This document shows positions 16,412 through 24,979 of a stretch of 64,000 nucleotides of DNA, piece after piece; the first letter of the stretch is position 1; every line of letters begins with the position of its first letter. The notes beneath the pieces are model-generated. The model saw only the letters and a program-made list of their open reading frames with translations, was not told the DNA's origin and made no database searches. The translations under genes were made by a program, and so were the position numbers. Source of the stretch: VRUE01 sp963753245. GTDB lineage: Bacteria; Actinomycetota; Thermoleophilia; Solirubrobacterales; 70-9. The stretch is from the NCBI GenBank assembly GCA_963753245.1, contig CAVWBK010000002.1:744001-808000 (forward strand), written 5' to 3'.

Positions 16412-16878
16412 CGAACCTTGGCTGTGTACTTCGAGGTCCCGTTGCAGGTGCTGGAGCTACCGAATTCGGTGATCACCTTGCCGCGCGCCTGCTTCTTCTT
16501 GCCGAACTTGCCGGTGACCTTCACGAAACCCTCGTGCTTGTGGGTGGGCGCGAAGTAGATTGACAACTTCGCCGTGAAGGTGCCCTTGCTTGAGACCTTC
16601 GCCGTCGCTTGCTGTGCTTCTCCGAATCCGCCACCCTGGCAATAAATTGGGTAGCCATTCGGCAGGCTGAAGTTGTCCACCTTTTTGCCGTTCTTGGACA
16701 CCTGGAAGCTAATTGGGAAGACAACGTTGGAGGCCATGGTGAGCTTGATCGTCCCGGAGTAGGTCTTGCCGTTGGCAGGACTGGCCGCGTCGGCGCTGCC
16801 GGCGACGACGGCGATCGCGCCGATCATGGCGAGGATTCCGCAGCAAAAAGCGGCTCGAGGGCTGTGCCGGACCTTCAT
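16408..16878 (-). CDS. Secreted protein, function unknown
   Basis: 156 residues from ATG 16878 (MKVRHSPRAAF); an ATG at 16902 would add eight residues. A classical signal peptide ends near 'GSADAAS'. The mature part is a basic, Lys/Gly/Ser/Thr-rich beta-type domain (NGKTYSGTIKLTM, GFVKVTGKFGKKKQARGKV) with two Cys that could pair. It is coupled to the small membrane protein downstream. It is not assigned to a known family. Confidence 0.7.
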   Translation of the reverse strand: MKVRHSPRAAFCCGILAMIGAIAVVAGSADAASPANGKTYSGTIKLTMASNVVFPISFQVSKNGKKVDNFSLPNGYPIYCQGGGFGEAQQATAKVSSKGTFTAKLSIYFAPTHKHEGFVKVTGKFGKKKQARGKVITEFGSSSTCNGTSKYTAKVR

Positions 16879-16902
16879 ACTGCTCCTCCTGTCTCGGGTC
16901 AA

Positions 16903-17259
16903 TGGGTGGCGGCTCCTTGGGCCGCAGGACGAGATGGACAGAGGCTATCCCATCCCCCGGCGGTCAGTCACACTGGGGCTTGGCGGTCGACATTCCGCGG
17001 ATCGCGGCTCCCCAGTTGTCCGAGCAGGTGCCAGCCGAGTACCGGCGGAGGCCGCTAAAACTTCCTCACTCCCGATTCGACCCTGGCGGCTGATCGCCGT
17101 GACCTCCAGCAGATCGCTGGACTTGAAATGAGGCCAGACTGACTCGCCCCGCAACCAAGCGGGTGCGACTTGGACTACACCCGAGTCGAACCGCGCGAGT
17201 AGCAAACTACATCCTGGGGCCCAGAGCGATCAGCAAATTTAAAATCTCCGGGGCCGCCA
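16903..17259. other. Intergenic region, no gene supported
   Basis: About 357 bp. The open frames here (for example the minus strand around 16945-17205) lack coding signature. Nothing else was recognised. Confidence 0.4.
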
Positions 17260-17778
17260 CTATCTCCGCGACGCGTTCCAGGTTAAGCGACCGCTTGCAC
17301 AGTGCCCGAGGTCTATGGGTTCGGATTCCGGTTCGTGGATTGTCCCGAGTTCCTCCGCCAGTTCGATCGTCCCGTGCGCCGGGCCACGCTTGGGAACTCT
17401 GCCAGTGAAGACGATGCGACCGTCCGGACCTTTCTCAGAGCCACTCGTTTGATTGAAGGAGCGGCCCTTGAGATGGATTTCGAGCAGCTCCAGCCGCGAG
17501 GTCGAGCCGTGGGTGATCCCGGAGTCAACTTCGTTTCCGTTCTGGCATGCCAGGTGGGTGTTGAAGATATTGACCGCTGGGATCGTGATCGCGCCGTTGC
17601 GACCGGCGTGCACGAAGAGTTCGACTTTCGGGTGGGGCGAAAACCGATCCAACGGCGGCTGGTTGATTTCGCCGACGTATACCTTGTTGCCGCCACCACC
17701 GGCGAGCGCAGGGACGCTAAGCAACAGGGACACGAGGAGACTTGCGGCTGCGATGAAAACGGTGCGCCTGACTGGCAT
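17260..17778 (-). CDS. Secreted protein, function unknown
   Basis: 172 residues from ATG 17778 (MPVRRTVFIAAASLLVSLLL), chosen because the signal peptide then begins with a short basic stretch; the frame is open further upstream. The cleavage region is 'VPALAGGGG'. The mature part contains 'VYVGEINQPPLDRFSPHPKV', 'IFNTHLACQNG' and 'DGRIVFTGRVPKRGPAHGTI', beta-rich with two Cys. It resembles other small exported proteins of this window in style but not in sequence. Function unknown. Confidence 0.68.
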   Translation of the reverse strand: MPVRRTVFIAAASLLVSLLLSVPALAGGGGNKVYVGEINQPPLDRFSPHPKVELFVHAGRNGAITIPAVNIFNTHLACQNGNEVDSGITHGSTSRLELLEIHLKGRSFNQTSGSEKGPDGRIVFTGRVPKRGPAHGTIELAEELGTIHEPESEPIDLGHCASGRLTWNASRR

Positions 17779-18868
17779 CAACTCACCTCGTCCTGACGAG
17801 CGCCATCCGCCCGCCCCGGTTGATCGTCTGCTCGACCCTGCCGACCCGGGGCGCTTCGAATTTCTTCCCCGTTGCCGTTGCATTTTGCTTTGAATTCGAC
17901 CTTCAGGGCGCCCCTTTCACCTTTCCCCAGCGCCGCCAATGCATTGGCGTCGGTGTCGGCCTCATGGCAGTCGATGACGACCTCTGACTGCGCCAGCACT
18001 CTGCCGGCATCATCAGCTGCATGATGAAGTCGATGTAGCTCGGCCTCGTCTAGACAGGTTCATCGGACAGACTCAGCTGAACCTAACACCGGGTCGGATA
18101 CCGGTCAACCGCGATCCATGGTTCGAAGGGCGAGATCGGGCTCAATGGCAGTCGGCAGTGGTTCCTGGCGGCGAAATGAACGGGTCCACGTCGCCGACGC
18201 CTCAACTCTGGCCGGGGTCGGTGCAGGTTGCCCCGGGTTCGATCGTCGACACCTCGGACACCGTCATAAGTCTCGACCATCGCCGGCGCTGATCATCTCA
18301 ATCATTGCTCTGCCAGCCGCCGGGTTCGACGGGGCCGTGAAGCGGGACTTTGGCCCCGAACGCGATTGGGACCGCGGCTAGCGGTCCCGTGTCATTGACT
18401 GAGGCCAACTGGCCTTCAACATCTTCGACCCGGAGACCGTATCACCGCAAGCGCGAGCAGTCAGGAGATAGGGACGGTGACCCGGGCCATGCAACGGCTC
18501 CGTGCCCCGCCGCCAACCCGGCCTAGAACTCGGAATGGACTGTTCCTGACCAATGAACGAGAAGATCACAAGCGACCGCCCACAATCCGCAAACATGGGA
18601 CTTCGCCGGCGACGGACCCGTCGAGACACTCGATGCATATTGCGCCGGAGAAGGAGGCTCTATTGCCGCGGATCGTCTTGGTCGAATCTCGGACGAAGTT
18701 GGCTACCTCCTCGCCTGGTCACGCTTAAGGAAGCGACCAACGAGCCCCGGTTCACGCGACCCTTCTCCACGGTTGCGGGTCTCCGAGACGATCGGCCCGC
18801 GCCGGAAACGTCTGGACCCAGGAGACTCCAAAGGTTGACGTTCGCGAGCCTCCGGTGAGCGACGGCGC
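17779..18868. other. 1.1-kb region without a supported gene
   Basis: The longest gap in the window. Several short open frames exist on both strands. One minus-strand stretch (17880-17999) reads 'SEVVIDCHEADTDANALAAL' and one plus-strand stretch near 18600-18720 reads 'GPVETLDAYCAGEGGSIAAD'; either could be a remnant of a lost gene, but neither has a start or family. No tRNA, repeat or insertion-sequence ends were found. Confidence 0.45.
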
Positions 18869-19489
18869 TCAGGAGTTCGTGGGTGTCGTCACACAGTAGA
18901 TCCAGTAGTAGCCATTTGCGGCCACCGGAAACAGTTGTTTTTTTTCTCCCCAGAACACAAGTCCAAAGCTCGTCGTGCCATTGACCCAGAAATCGTCGGT
19001 CCAGAAAGGATGTTCAGGATTGGTTTTCGGGAATATAAGCCTAGCCTCACCGGCAGTTGGAAGCTGCAGTCCCAGTTCGCCGCAGGTTTCCACAGATGGG
19101 AGGTATTCGTCTGCGCCTTCCTCGCCCGTGGCGCAGACCCTAGGCGCCACCAAGTTAGTCCCCGCCGGGCAGCGATCACGATAGTCGGCCGCTGGAGCCC
19201 CGCCAAGCTGAGCCGAGTTGGAGGCGGAACTCGCGGCGGCTGCGGTGGTTGCGGTATCGGCGTGGGTGGCGTCAGGAACCGTGCCAAGCGAGGCGAGGTT
19301 GATCTTCGAGCCGGAGATGGTTCCGTTCTTGATCTTTACCGCCGTCACCGCGTTGTTCTTCAGCTGTTTAGTCCCGATGCTGTTCGCCGGAAGCTTCGCC
19401 GCGGCGTAGGCACCGCCGCCGAGCAAGAGAAACAGACACAAAGTCGAGACAACGTTCGCATAGGTAAACCTGGGCCGAAGCTTCTTCAT
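18869..19489 (-). CDS. YANV-type secreted protein (paralogue 2) with a different C-terminus
   Basis: 206 residues from ATG 19489, preceded by AGGAGG. The start MKKLRPRFTYANVVSTLCLF is followed by a helix, 'LPANSIGTKQLKNNAVTAVK', 'GTISGSKINLASLGTVPDA' and an Ala/Thr-rich linker ending 'SAQLGGAPAADY'. From residue 107 a Cys-rich module starts with 'RDRCPAGTNLVAPRVC' and includes 'LPTAGEARLIF', 'FWTDDFWVNGTTSFGLVFW' and 'YYWIYCVT'. This differs completely from the tail-fibre-like end of paralogues 1 and 3. It is likely exported; function unknown. Confidence 0.82.
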   Translation of the reverse strand: MKKLRPRFTYANVVSTLCLFLLLGGGAYAAAKLPANSIGTKQLKNNAVTAVKIKNGTISGSKINLASLGTVPDATHADTATTAAAASSASNSAQLGGAPAADYRDRCPAGTNLVAPRVCATGEEGADEYLPSVETCGELGLQLPTAGEARLIFPKTNPEHPFWTDDFWVNGTTSFGLVFWGEKKQLFPVAANGYYWIYCVTTPTNS

Positions 19490-19953
19490 GGGTCCTCCTG
19501 GAAGGCGAGACGGGCTGCACTCTTGCAGGTCAGAATCTAAGGACAGGTTAGAATTCGCTGCGGCGAACTAGCCCCTAATCCTCCGATTGAGCGACTCGGG
19601 TGGCAGGCGCCCAGGATGCGCCCAATCGACGGCGAGGCTCGGTCGCCCTATACCTCGGCCTGGAACCGAAACCGCAGCAGCACGCACTTCCAACGCTCAA
19701 CGACGCGATTATGTTCGCGCTGCGGAAGATTGAGTCCCTCCTCCAGCACCCTGAGACAGCGCCAAGCGAGCAGCCCTGAGAGGAAAGGCGCCAGGAAGTA
19801 CGACCTTGACGAGGCCAGACCTTGGCCTCGGGTTAGCGAATGCGTGGTCTGGCCAGGTTTGATCGTCGATGTGTGCAAGACCGGCCGCTGCTCCTGCCCG
19901 GACTTCGGCGCAGCAGCAGCGGCTCTTGTGAGGAATCGCCAGGCCCTGGCGAT
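19490..19953. other. Intergenic region, no gene supported
   Basis: 464 bp. A minus-strand frame at 19648-19878 is open but has no recognisable domain. A small hairpin GAGGCCAGACCTTGGCCTC lies near 19810. Confidence 0.4.
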
Positions 19954-20328
19954 CTACTCGGCGAAAACCCGATTTGCGACTTTCGTCTCTCCAAGAGTGT
20001 CGAAGGCAACCAACTTGCCATCGGCGCCGAAGCTCAGGACGTCCACTCCCTCGACTGTCTCGCCGTCGAGGGTCACCTTCGTGAGGACGACGACCTTGTC
20101 TCCATCGGCGATGAACTCTAGCGGCTCGGTCGAGAACCCATTGCCCGCGAGTTTCCCCCAAAGTTCACCGATCTCCTGTTTTCCTGTGTAGGTGCCGGTC
20201 AGCGAATTCTCGCCTCGGGCTCTCCAGACGATCGCGTCGTCCATATTTGCCATCGCACCCTCGGCGTCGCCGCTGGTGAAGGCCCGATAGGCGTCTTCGG
20301 TGGCCTGCTTGTTCTCCTGCGCTCCCAT
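19954..20328 (-). CDS. SnoaL/NTF2-like small protein
   Basis: 124 residues. The cone-shaped alpha+beta fold of the NTF2/SnoaL superfamily is recognisable from 'QATEDAYRAFTSGDAEGAMA', 'IVWRARGENSLTGTYTGK', 'LEFIADGDKVVVLTKVTLDG' and 'VDVLSFGADGKLVAFD'. Relatives are ketosteroid-isomerase-like enzymes or ligand-binding proteins. It lies 160 bp downstream of the ECF41 sigma gene on the same strand, and that sigma factor itself carries a SnoaL-like C-terminal domain. The substrate is unknown. Confidence 0.82.
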   Translation of the reverse strand: MGAQENKQATEDAYRAFTSGDAEGAMANMDDAIVWRARGENSLTGTYTGKQEIGELWGKLAGNGFSTEPLEFIADGDKVVVLTKVTLDGETVEGVDVLSFGADGKLVAFDTLGETKVANRVFAE

Positions 20329-20490
20329 CTTTGAATCCTTCCTTGAGGTGACTGGGCATGGCCAGCATACGCCCGTCAGGTGGAAATCGCCACGCGGCTT
20401 TGGAGGCCTCCGCGGTCTGGGTGAGAGGCGCGAGGCGCGGCGTAGAGCCCGAGCCTGCTACCCAATTTCGCACGTCCCTACCGAATGGAC

Positions 20491-21369
20491 TTATTCCGCA
20501 TGCCATGTGAGCTCGAGCCGACGCAGACGCTCGGGGTCGGCGAGGAAGTCGATCTCGACGATCTTCTCGCCTCGGACCGTGACGCCGCCGACCGAGAACG
20601 GCTCTCCGTCACGGAAAGCGACGATGCCAACGGCACCATTGACCAGCGCAATTTGAATGTCGAGGCCGAGGCGCGAGTAAATCTGCGCCTGGCCGATCAC
20701 GGCCTCGGCGCCCCTCACTTCTCGAGCCCGGGAGCCGGGCCCGAAGTCAGCTCGCAGCACCACCTCGGGATCGAGCACCGCGACGAGACCCTCGAAGTCT
20801 CCTTCGCGGGCGGCGGCGAGGAATGCATCGACGACTCGACGCTGGGTGTTGAGGTCGGCATCGGGGACCGCGCGCTCACCCTGCACGCGCCGCCGGGCTC
20901 GACTGGCGAGTTGACGGGTGGCCCCCGGGGTGCGTTCAACGATCGGCGCGATCTCGTCAAACGGCACGGCGAACATGTCGTGGAGGACGAATGCCAGGCG
21001 CTCCGGTGGCGATAGGTTCTCGAGGACCACCAGCAGCGCCAGGCCGACGGAGTCGGCGAGCAGTGACTCGTGCTCAGGGTCGGTGCCCTCCGGGTCAACG
21101 ATCGGCTCTGGCATGCGGATATCGATCGGGTCCTCCTGCCGGGTCGCGCGTGAACGCAGCATGTTCAAGGAGATGCGGGCGACCACCGTGGTCAGCCAGG
21201 CGCCGAGGTTCTCGATCTCCTCAGTATCAGAGCGACTGAACCTGAGCCAGGCATCTTGGACCGCATCGTCGGCCTCGCTCGTCGAGCCAAGCATTCGATA
21301 GGCAACCGCCTTGAGGCGTGTGCGGTGCTGCTCGAATTGCTCTGCTGCTAGGAGGCCGTGCTCGTCCAT
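20491..21369 (-). CDS. ECF41-type RNA polymerase sigma factor with fused SnoaL-like domain
   Basis: 292 residues. Region 2 has 'AYRMLGSTSEADDAVQDAWL' and region 4 has 'LSPPERLAFVLHDMFAVPFD' followed by 'IAPIVERTPGATRQLASRAR'. Between them 'RMPEPI' matches the LPEP motif of the ECF41 linker. From about residue 175 a SnoaL/NTF2-like domain follows ('RVVDAFLAAAREGDFEGLVA'), ending 'ADPERLRRL', similar to the ECF41 NPDKL motif. In this group the C-terminal extension controls activity and no separate anti-sigma is needed. It is divergent from an NAD-dependent epimerase-like gene with shared promoter motifs. Confidence 0.9.
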   Translation of the reverse strand: MDEHGLLAAEQFEQHRTRLKAVAYRMLGSTSEADDAVQDAWLRFSRSDTEEIENLGAWLTTVVARISLNMLRSRATRQEDPIDIRMPEPIVDPEGTDPEHESLLADSVGLALLVVLENLSPPERLAFVLHDMFAVPFDEIAPIVERTPGATRQLASRARRRVQGERAVPDADLNTQRRVVDAFLAAAREGDFEGLVAVLDPEVVLRADFGPGSRAREVRGAEAVIGQAQIYSRLGLDIQIALVNGAVGIVAFRDGEPFSVGGVTVRGEKIVEIDFLADPERLRRLELTWHAE

Positions 21370-21370
21370 C

Positions 21371-21397
21371 TGTCACATCCCTTCGCTCTGTCGGGTC
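21371..21397 (+). promoter_or_regulatory. Candidate ECF41 promoter toward the epimerase-like gene
   Basis: TGTCACA at 21371-21377, 16 bp spacer, GGTC at 21394-21397. The -35 equals the published ECF41 consensus as I recall it (TGTCACA, spacer about 16, CGTC); the -10 differs at one base. It lies 51 bp before the downstream ATG. Confidence 0.6.
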
Positions 21398-21406
21398 ATA
21401 CCCGTA

Positions 21407-21433
21407 GACCCCGCAGATCAAGCGGGTGTGACC
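21407..21433 (-). promoter_or_regulatory. Candidate ECF41 promoter toward the sigma factor gene
   Basis: On the minus strand GGTCACA (21433-21427), 16-bp spacer, GGTC (21410-21407). Spacing and -10 are identical to the opposite-facing copy, which suggests autoregulation. Confidence 0.55.
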
Positions 21434-21448
21434 GAAAGGAGAAAGACG

Positions 21449-22366
21449 ATGCGGGTATTTCTTACTGGGGCAAGCGGCGCCATCGGCACCCGGCTGGTTC
21501 CGCAACTCATCGACCGAGGGCACGAGGTGGTGGGAGCCCATCGCACGCCCGAGAACGCCGAGCGACTGAAAGGACTCGGGGCCGAGCCCATCGCGCTCGA
21601 TTTGCTCGATGTCCGTGCCGTGCGCAAGGCGGTGCTCGAGGCTCATCCGGACGCGATCATCCACGAGGCGACCGCGCTCAAGAACATCGAGTTCTCGCGG
21701 AATTTCGACAAGGTGTTCGCCGACACCAACCGGCTTCGGACCGAGGGTACCGATGCCCTGCTCGGCGCTGCCGCTGAGGCGGGCACAATCCGTTTTGTGG
21801 CGCAGAGCTACGCGAGCGCCCGCTATCTGTGCGCGGGCGGCTGGGTCAAAACCGAGGATGATCCGCTCGAGCCCGAACCCCCGTCAACTACACGCGAGAG
21901 TATGGCAGCCATGCGCCACCTCGAGGAGGCCGTCACTGCCGCGGGCGGGATCGCACTTCGCTACGGCGGCTTTTACGGCGCCGAGAACGACGGGCTCGTC
22001 ACTCCGGTGCGCAAACGCCAGTTCCCGATTGTCGGCAGCGGCCAAGGAGTGACCTCGTTCATCCACCTCGACGACGCTGCCGCGGCGACGGTCCTGGCGC
22101 TTGAGCGCGGCAAGACCGGGATATACAACATCGTCGATGACGAGCCGGCACCGGTCCGCGAATGGCTGCCGGTGCTCGCCGACGCGCTGAGAGCACGGCC
22201 ACCGCGCCACTTCCCGCGCTGGCTCGCGCGCCTGTTCGCCGGCGAGATGGTGGTGAGGATGGGAACCGAGTCTCGGGGTGCCTCCAACAATAAGGCGAAA
22301 CGCGAGCTCGGCTGGGAGCTGAGGAATCCGAGTTGGCGGCAGGGTTTTTTCGCCGCCTACGGATGA
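21449..22366 (+). CDS. NAD-dependent epimerase/dehydratase (extended SDR) family protein
   Basis: 305 residues from ATG 21449, chosen because AAAGGAG lies just upstream and the Rossmann strand starts at once (MRVFLTGASGAIGTRLVPQL). GxxGxxG is intact. The catalytic region shows 'FVAQSYAS' and 'YGGFYGAEND', with Tyr/Lys less clear than in classical epimerases. 'FIHLDDAAAATVLALE' is typical of the family. ECF41 sigma genes are usually next to such oxidoreductases, which are their main targets. The substrate is unknown. Confidence 0.88.
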   Translation: MRVFLTGASGAIGTRLVPQLIDRGHEVVGAHRTPENAERLKGLGAEPIALDLLDVRAVRKAVLEAHPDAIIHEATALKNIEFSRNFDKVFADTNRLRTEGTDALLGAAAEAGTIRFVAQSYASARYLCAGGWVKTEDDPLEPEPPSTTRESMAAMRHLEEAVTAAGGIALRYGGFYGAENDGLVTPVRKRQFPIVGSGQGVTSFIHLDDAAAATVLALERGKTGIYNIVDDEPAPVREWLPVLADALRARPPRHFPRWLARLFAGEMVVRMGTESRGASNNKAKRELGWELRNPSWRQGFFAAYG

Positions 22367-22402
22367 GCGAGCACGCTCCCGTGCACTGATCGGCCTGGAG
22401 CC

Positions 22403-22442
22403 GGTTGGCAGCGGTAGCGTGAATCGCACACCGCTGCCAACC
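22403..22442. terminator. Bidirectional hairpin terminator
   Basis: Perfect 13-bp inverted repeat GGTTGGCAGCGGT (22403-22415) / ACCGCTGCCAACC (22430-22442), 14-nt loop, between convergent genes ending at 22366 and 22480. Confidence 0.7.
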
Positions 22443-22479
22443 GCATCCAACGGAAAGGTACGAACGGCCCTAGATGGGC

Positions 22480-23109
22480 CTAGCCTTCCGCCCGGAAGGT
22501 GATCCCGTTGAGGCTCGCGATTGTTCCTTTGCCGGCGGTCGCGTAGACATCTCCTGACAGGTCTTTGCCGGCGGCACTCACGTTCGAACCGAGAACCGAG
22601 ATGGTTTCCTCGTCTTCGACGTTCGGGAAGGTCAGGGAGACCCCCGGAGCGGGCCTGTATTCGGGCGGCAGAGTGAACAGCAACCCGTCGATCGGGCTTT
22701 CCCCGTTACCGACCGTCGCCAGTCCCTGCAGGTGCACGATGCCCTCGTGGTCCTTGTAGAAGCCGACAGGCGGAAAGGTCACTCCTTCTTCGGGCGGCCT
22801 GGTGATCGTCCCGTCGAGGAAGCCCGGTTGGCCCGCAGCGCCCACCACGTGCACGGCTTCGAGCGCGGTCAGCGCACTGGCGGTGGTCGCCGAGGGAACC
22901 GTCCCCAGCTTGGCGAGGTTGATGTTGTTCCCGGTCAGCGTTTGTTTCTTGACCTTTGCGCCGGTCACCGCCCCCCTCTTGATCTGCTTGGTGCCAACCG
23001 AGTTCTTCGGCAGCCGCGAAGCGGCGTAGCCAACGCCACCGATGGCCAAGAACAAGGCCAGCGTCGCCACCACGTTTGCGTAGGACAGCCTTTTTCGAAT
23101 TGTTCTCAT
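22480..23109 (-). CDS. YANV-type secreted protein (paralogue 3)
   Basis: 209 residues from ATG 23109, preceded by AGGAGGAG; the open frame extends upstream, but the family start RTIRKRLSYANVVATLALFL fixes this codon. Then come 'LPKNSVGTKQIKRGAVTGAK', 'QTLTGNNINLAKLGTVPSA' and a variable linker. The C-terminal module 'GFYKDHEGIVHLQG', 'LPPEYRPAPGVSLTFPN' and 'GITFRAEG' is homologous to the end of paralogue 1. It is probably exported and surface-associated. Function unknown. Confidence 0.83.
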   Translation of the reverse strand: MRTIRKRLSYANVVATLALFLAIGGVGYAASRLPKNSVGTKQIKRGAVTGAKVKKQTLTGNNINLAKLGTVPSATTASALTALEAVHVVGAAGQPGFLDGTITRPPEEGVTFPPVGFYKDHEGIVHLQGLATVGNGESPIDGLLFTLPPEYRPAPGVSLTFPNVEDEETISVLGSNVSAAGKDLSGDVYATAGKGTIASLNGITFRAEG

Positions 23110-23478
23110 CCGACTCCTCCTGATCTGAGCGTTGCTGCAAGGCCGGAATCCTCTCATGTCCGCTCCCCTCTCCGCGCGACCCATGGCCTGGAATCCAGCC
23201 GCTCCACTGAAGCCCGAGTTCCGTCCGTTGATGGAGCCTGCTTGCGAGATGAACTCTTGCTTGAAACCGTGCGGAGTCCACACCCGCCCGGCGATCTTGC
23301 TGCTGATCGGCGCAGCTGAAGCTCCCCTTTGGGCCGCTGCGACGGTCTTCGGAGCTTCTGGGCGGTGAGGCAGGTGCCATCTGCGCGACCCTTCCGAGAA
23401 CAAAGTCGGCAGATGACACCTCATTCCCGATGGCGACTCCGAGGACCCGCCGCGCCTGCCGTCGCCCGGCGCCAGGGT
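23110..23478. other. Intergenic region, no gene seen
   Basis: 369 bp upstream of paralogue 3; it must contain that gene's promoter. The longer open frame here is only the upstream extension of paralogue 3. A direct-repeat-like pair 'CAGGTGCCATCTGC' / 'CAGATGACACCTC' lies around 23370-23420. Confidence 0.4.
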
Positions 23479-23769
23479 CTAGGCTGGCGTCTGGAGGTTG
23501 TGGACTGCGAACTCCTTGACATCTGGCGGGTTCGGAAATCCCTGGTCTCCGAGGCCTTGAAGTCGAGGCATAAGCCTGTCTTCGACGAACTTGTCGAACG
23601 CCTCCCGCGACTCCCAGAAGTCAATGATTCCCCAGCCTCCCTCGATTGGGCCGGAGGAGTGGACGATCAGCCCGTTGGGCGGATCGGTATCCACCTCCAT
23701 CACTCCGTGCGCGGCATCGTAATTCTCCTGCGTTCCTCCTGCGAATTTCAATCTTATGCCGACAGCCAT
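23479..23769 (-). CDS. Small dimeric alpha/beta-barrel protein (ABM-like)
   Basis: 96 residues from ATG 23769 (MAVGIRLKFAGGTQENYDAA). The pattern of a basic first strand, 'LIVHSSGPIEGGWGIIDFW' and 'SREAFDKFVEDRLMPRLQGL' is that of the antibiotic-biosynthesis-monooxygenase / dimeric alpha-beta barrel group. Many relatives are uncharacterised. No cofactor motif is expected. It stands alone, leftward. Confidence 0.75.
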   Translation of the reverse strand: MAVGIRLKFAGGTQENYDAAHGVMEVDTDPPNGLIVHSSGPIEGGWGIIDFWESREAFDKFVEDRLMPRLQGLGDQGFPNPPDVKEFAVHNLQTPA

Positions 23770-24027
23770 AGATCTCTCCTTTGTTCTGGCGACTAGCCTC
23801 GTCGTGGGCTAATGAATGGGTGAGGCGACAATAGCGTCGTCACCTTCGAATCGAGCCAGTGCGGACAGCGCCGGCCCGGTAGTTCAGGCTGGCAACGCGA
23901 TCCCGCTTCGTCGCAATTACCGGCCCGCCTAGCATGCCCGCGGTCTCCCAGACCCTGCCCAGTCTCGCTAAGCGTGTGTGGACGCAGAGCAGATCATGGA
24001 ATAGGGTCGGCTTGGTAATTCACGACG
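23770..24027. other. Divergent intergenic region
   Basis: 258 bp between the ABM-like gene and the lipoprotein gene. No clear promoter hexamers were seen. Confidence 0.35.
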
Positions 24028-24915
24028 ATGGAGGAAAAGGTGGGGGCAACCAGTCAGCGCAATGCGATATTCATGATTCTCGCGGCCTTGGTCGCGATCG
24101 TGGCCGGCATCGCCGGTTGTGGCAGCAGCAGCGAAAGCTCACCTGCGACGCTTTCCCTGAGGATCAGCGAAGAAGGTAAAAACAGCAGCTTTCAGGGGCC
24201 AAAAACTGGCGAAGGCGGAGCGGTTGAAGTCCAGCTGAAGAATCTCGGCAAGGCTCCCCACGGTGTGCAGTTCATCCAGTACACGGGCAGCCACAGCGAA
24301 GAAGAAGTCCTCAAAGAACTGGGCGGTAATAGCAACAAGATCCCCTCCTGGATCAAACTCCAAGGCGGGATCGGATCTGTGGCTGGTGGTCAGACTGCCA
24401 CTGCACACGTTGAACTACCCGAAGGCCATTATGTTCTGGCCGACGCGACCGCTTTCTCGGGAGCCAGCAGCGGCCCACCTGCCACGGCCCCCCTTGAATT
24501 AGAAGGCGAAGCAACGGGCAGCCTTCCGAGTACTCCGGCAGTCGTCACGGCAGCGAATCCGGCCAAGGACAAGTACAGATGGGAAACCTCGGGGCTAAAG
24601 ACAGGAAAGAACGAAATCACCTTCAACTCGAAGGGCGAAAAGGCCGTCCACATGCTGATCGCGGTTCCGGTCAAAGGCAAGGCCCCACCGCTGAGCCAAA
24701 TCGAAAAGGACCTGGCCTCCAACGGTCCGCCGCCTTCATACGTGGACGCCGAAGAAGCCCAATCAACCGCGATCGTGGACGGCGGTGGTTCGCAGACGAC
24801 GACGCTGGAACTAAAGAAGCCCGGGAAGTACATCTTCTTTTGCCCGCTCATGGACCGCGATGGCGGTAAACCCCACTTTGAGGAGGGCCTACTAAAAGTT
24901 CAGACGGTCAAATAA
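24028..24915 (+). CDS. Exported lipoprotein with two repeated cupredoxin-like domains
   Basis: 295 residues from ATG 24028. The signal peptide ends in a lipobox (VAGIAGCGSSS), so Cys31 is the likely lipidated residue. Two similar beta-rich domains follow: 'NLGKAPHGVQFIQYTG' to 'EGHYVLADAT' (about 70-150) and 'SKGEKAVHMLIAVPVKG' to 'PGKYIFFCPLMDRDGGKPH' (about 195-285). The second ends with a cupredoxin-like Cys/Met/His pattern that may bind copper; the first lacks the Cys. The role could be metal binding or redox at the membrane surface. This is inferred from fold only. Confidence 0.7.
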   Translation: MEEKVGATSQRNAIFMILAALVAIVAGIAGCGSSSESSPATLSLRISEEGKNSSFQGPKTGEGGAVEVQLKNLGKAPHGVQFIQYTGSHSEEEVLKELGGNSNKIPSWIKLQGGIGSVAGGQTATAHVELPEGHYVLADATAFSGASSGPPATAPLELEGEATGSLPSTPAVVTAANPAKDKYRWETSGLKTGKNEITFNSKGEKAVHMLIAVPVKGKAPPLSQIEKDLASNGPPPSYVDAEEAQSTAIVDGGGSQTTTLELKKPGKYIFFCPLMDRDGGKPHFEEGLLKVQTVK

Positions 24916-24955
24916 ACGCTGCGCTGCGCAAGCACCGCGGGTTACCGAAAATACC

Positions 24956-24979
24956 GGGCCGGGTGCTAGCGCCCGGCCC
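24956..24979 (+). terminator. Hairpin terminator after the lipoprotein gene
   Basis: Stem GGGCCGGG / CCCGGCCC around an 8-nt loop that is itself partly palindromic (TGCTAGCG), 40 bp after the stop codon. Confidence 0.65.
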
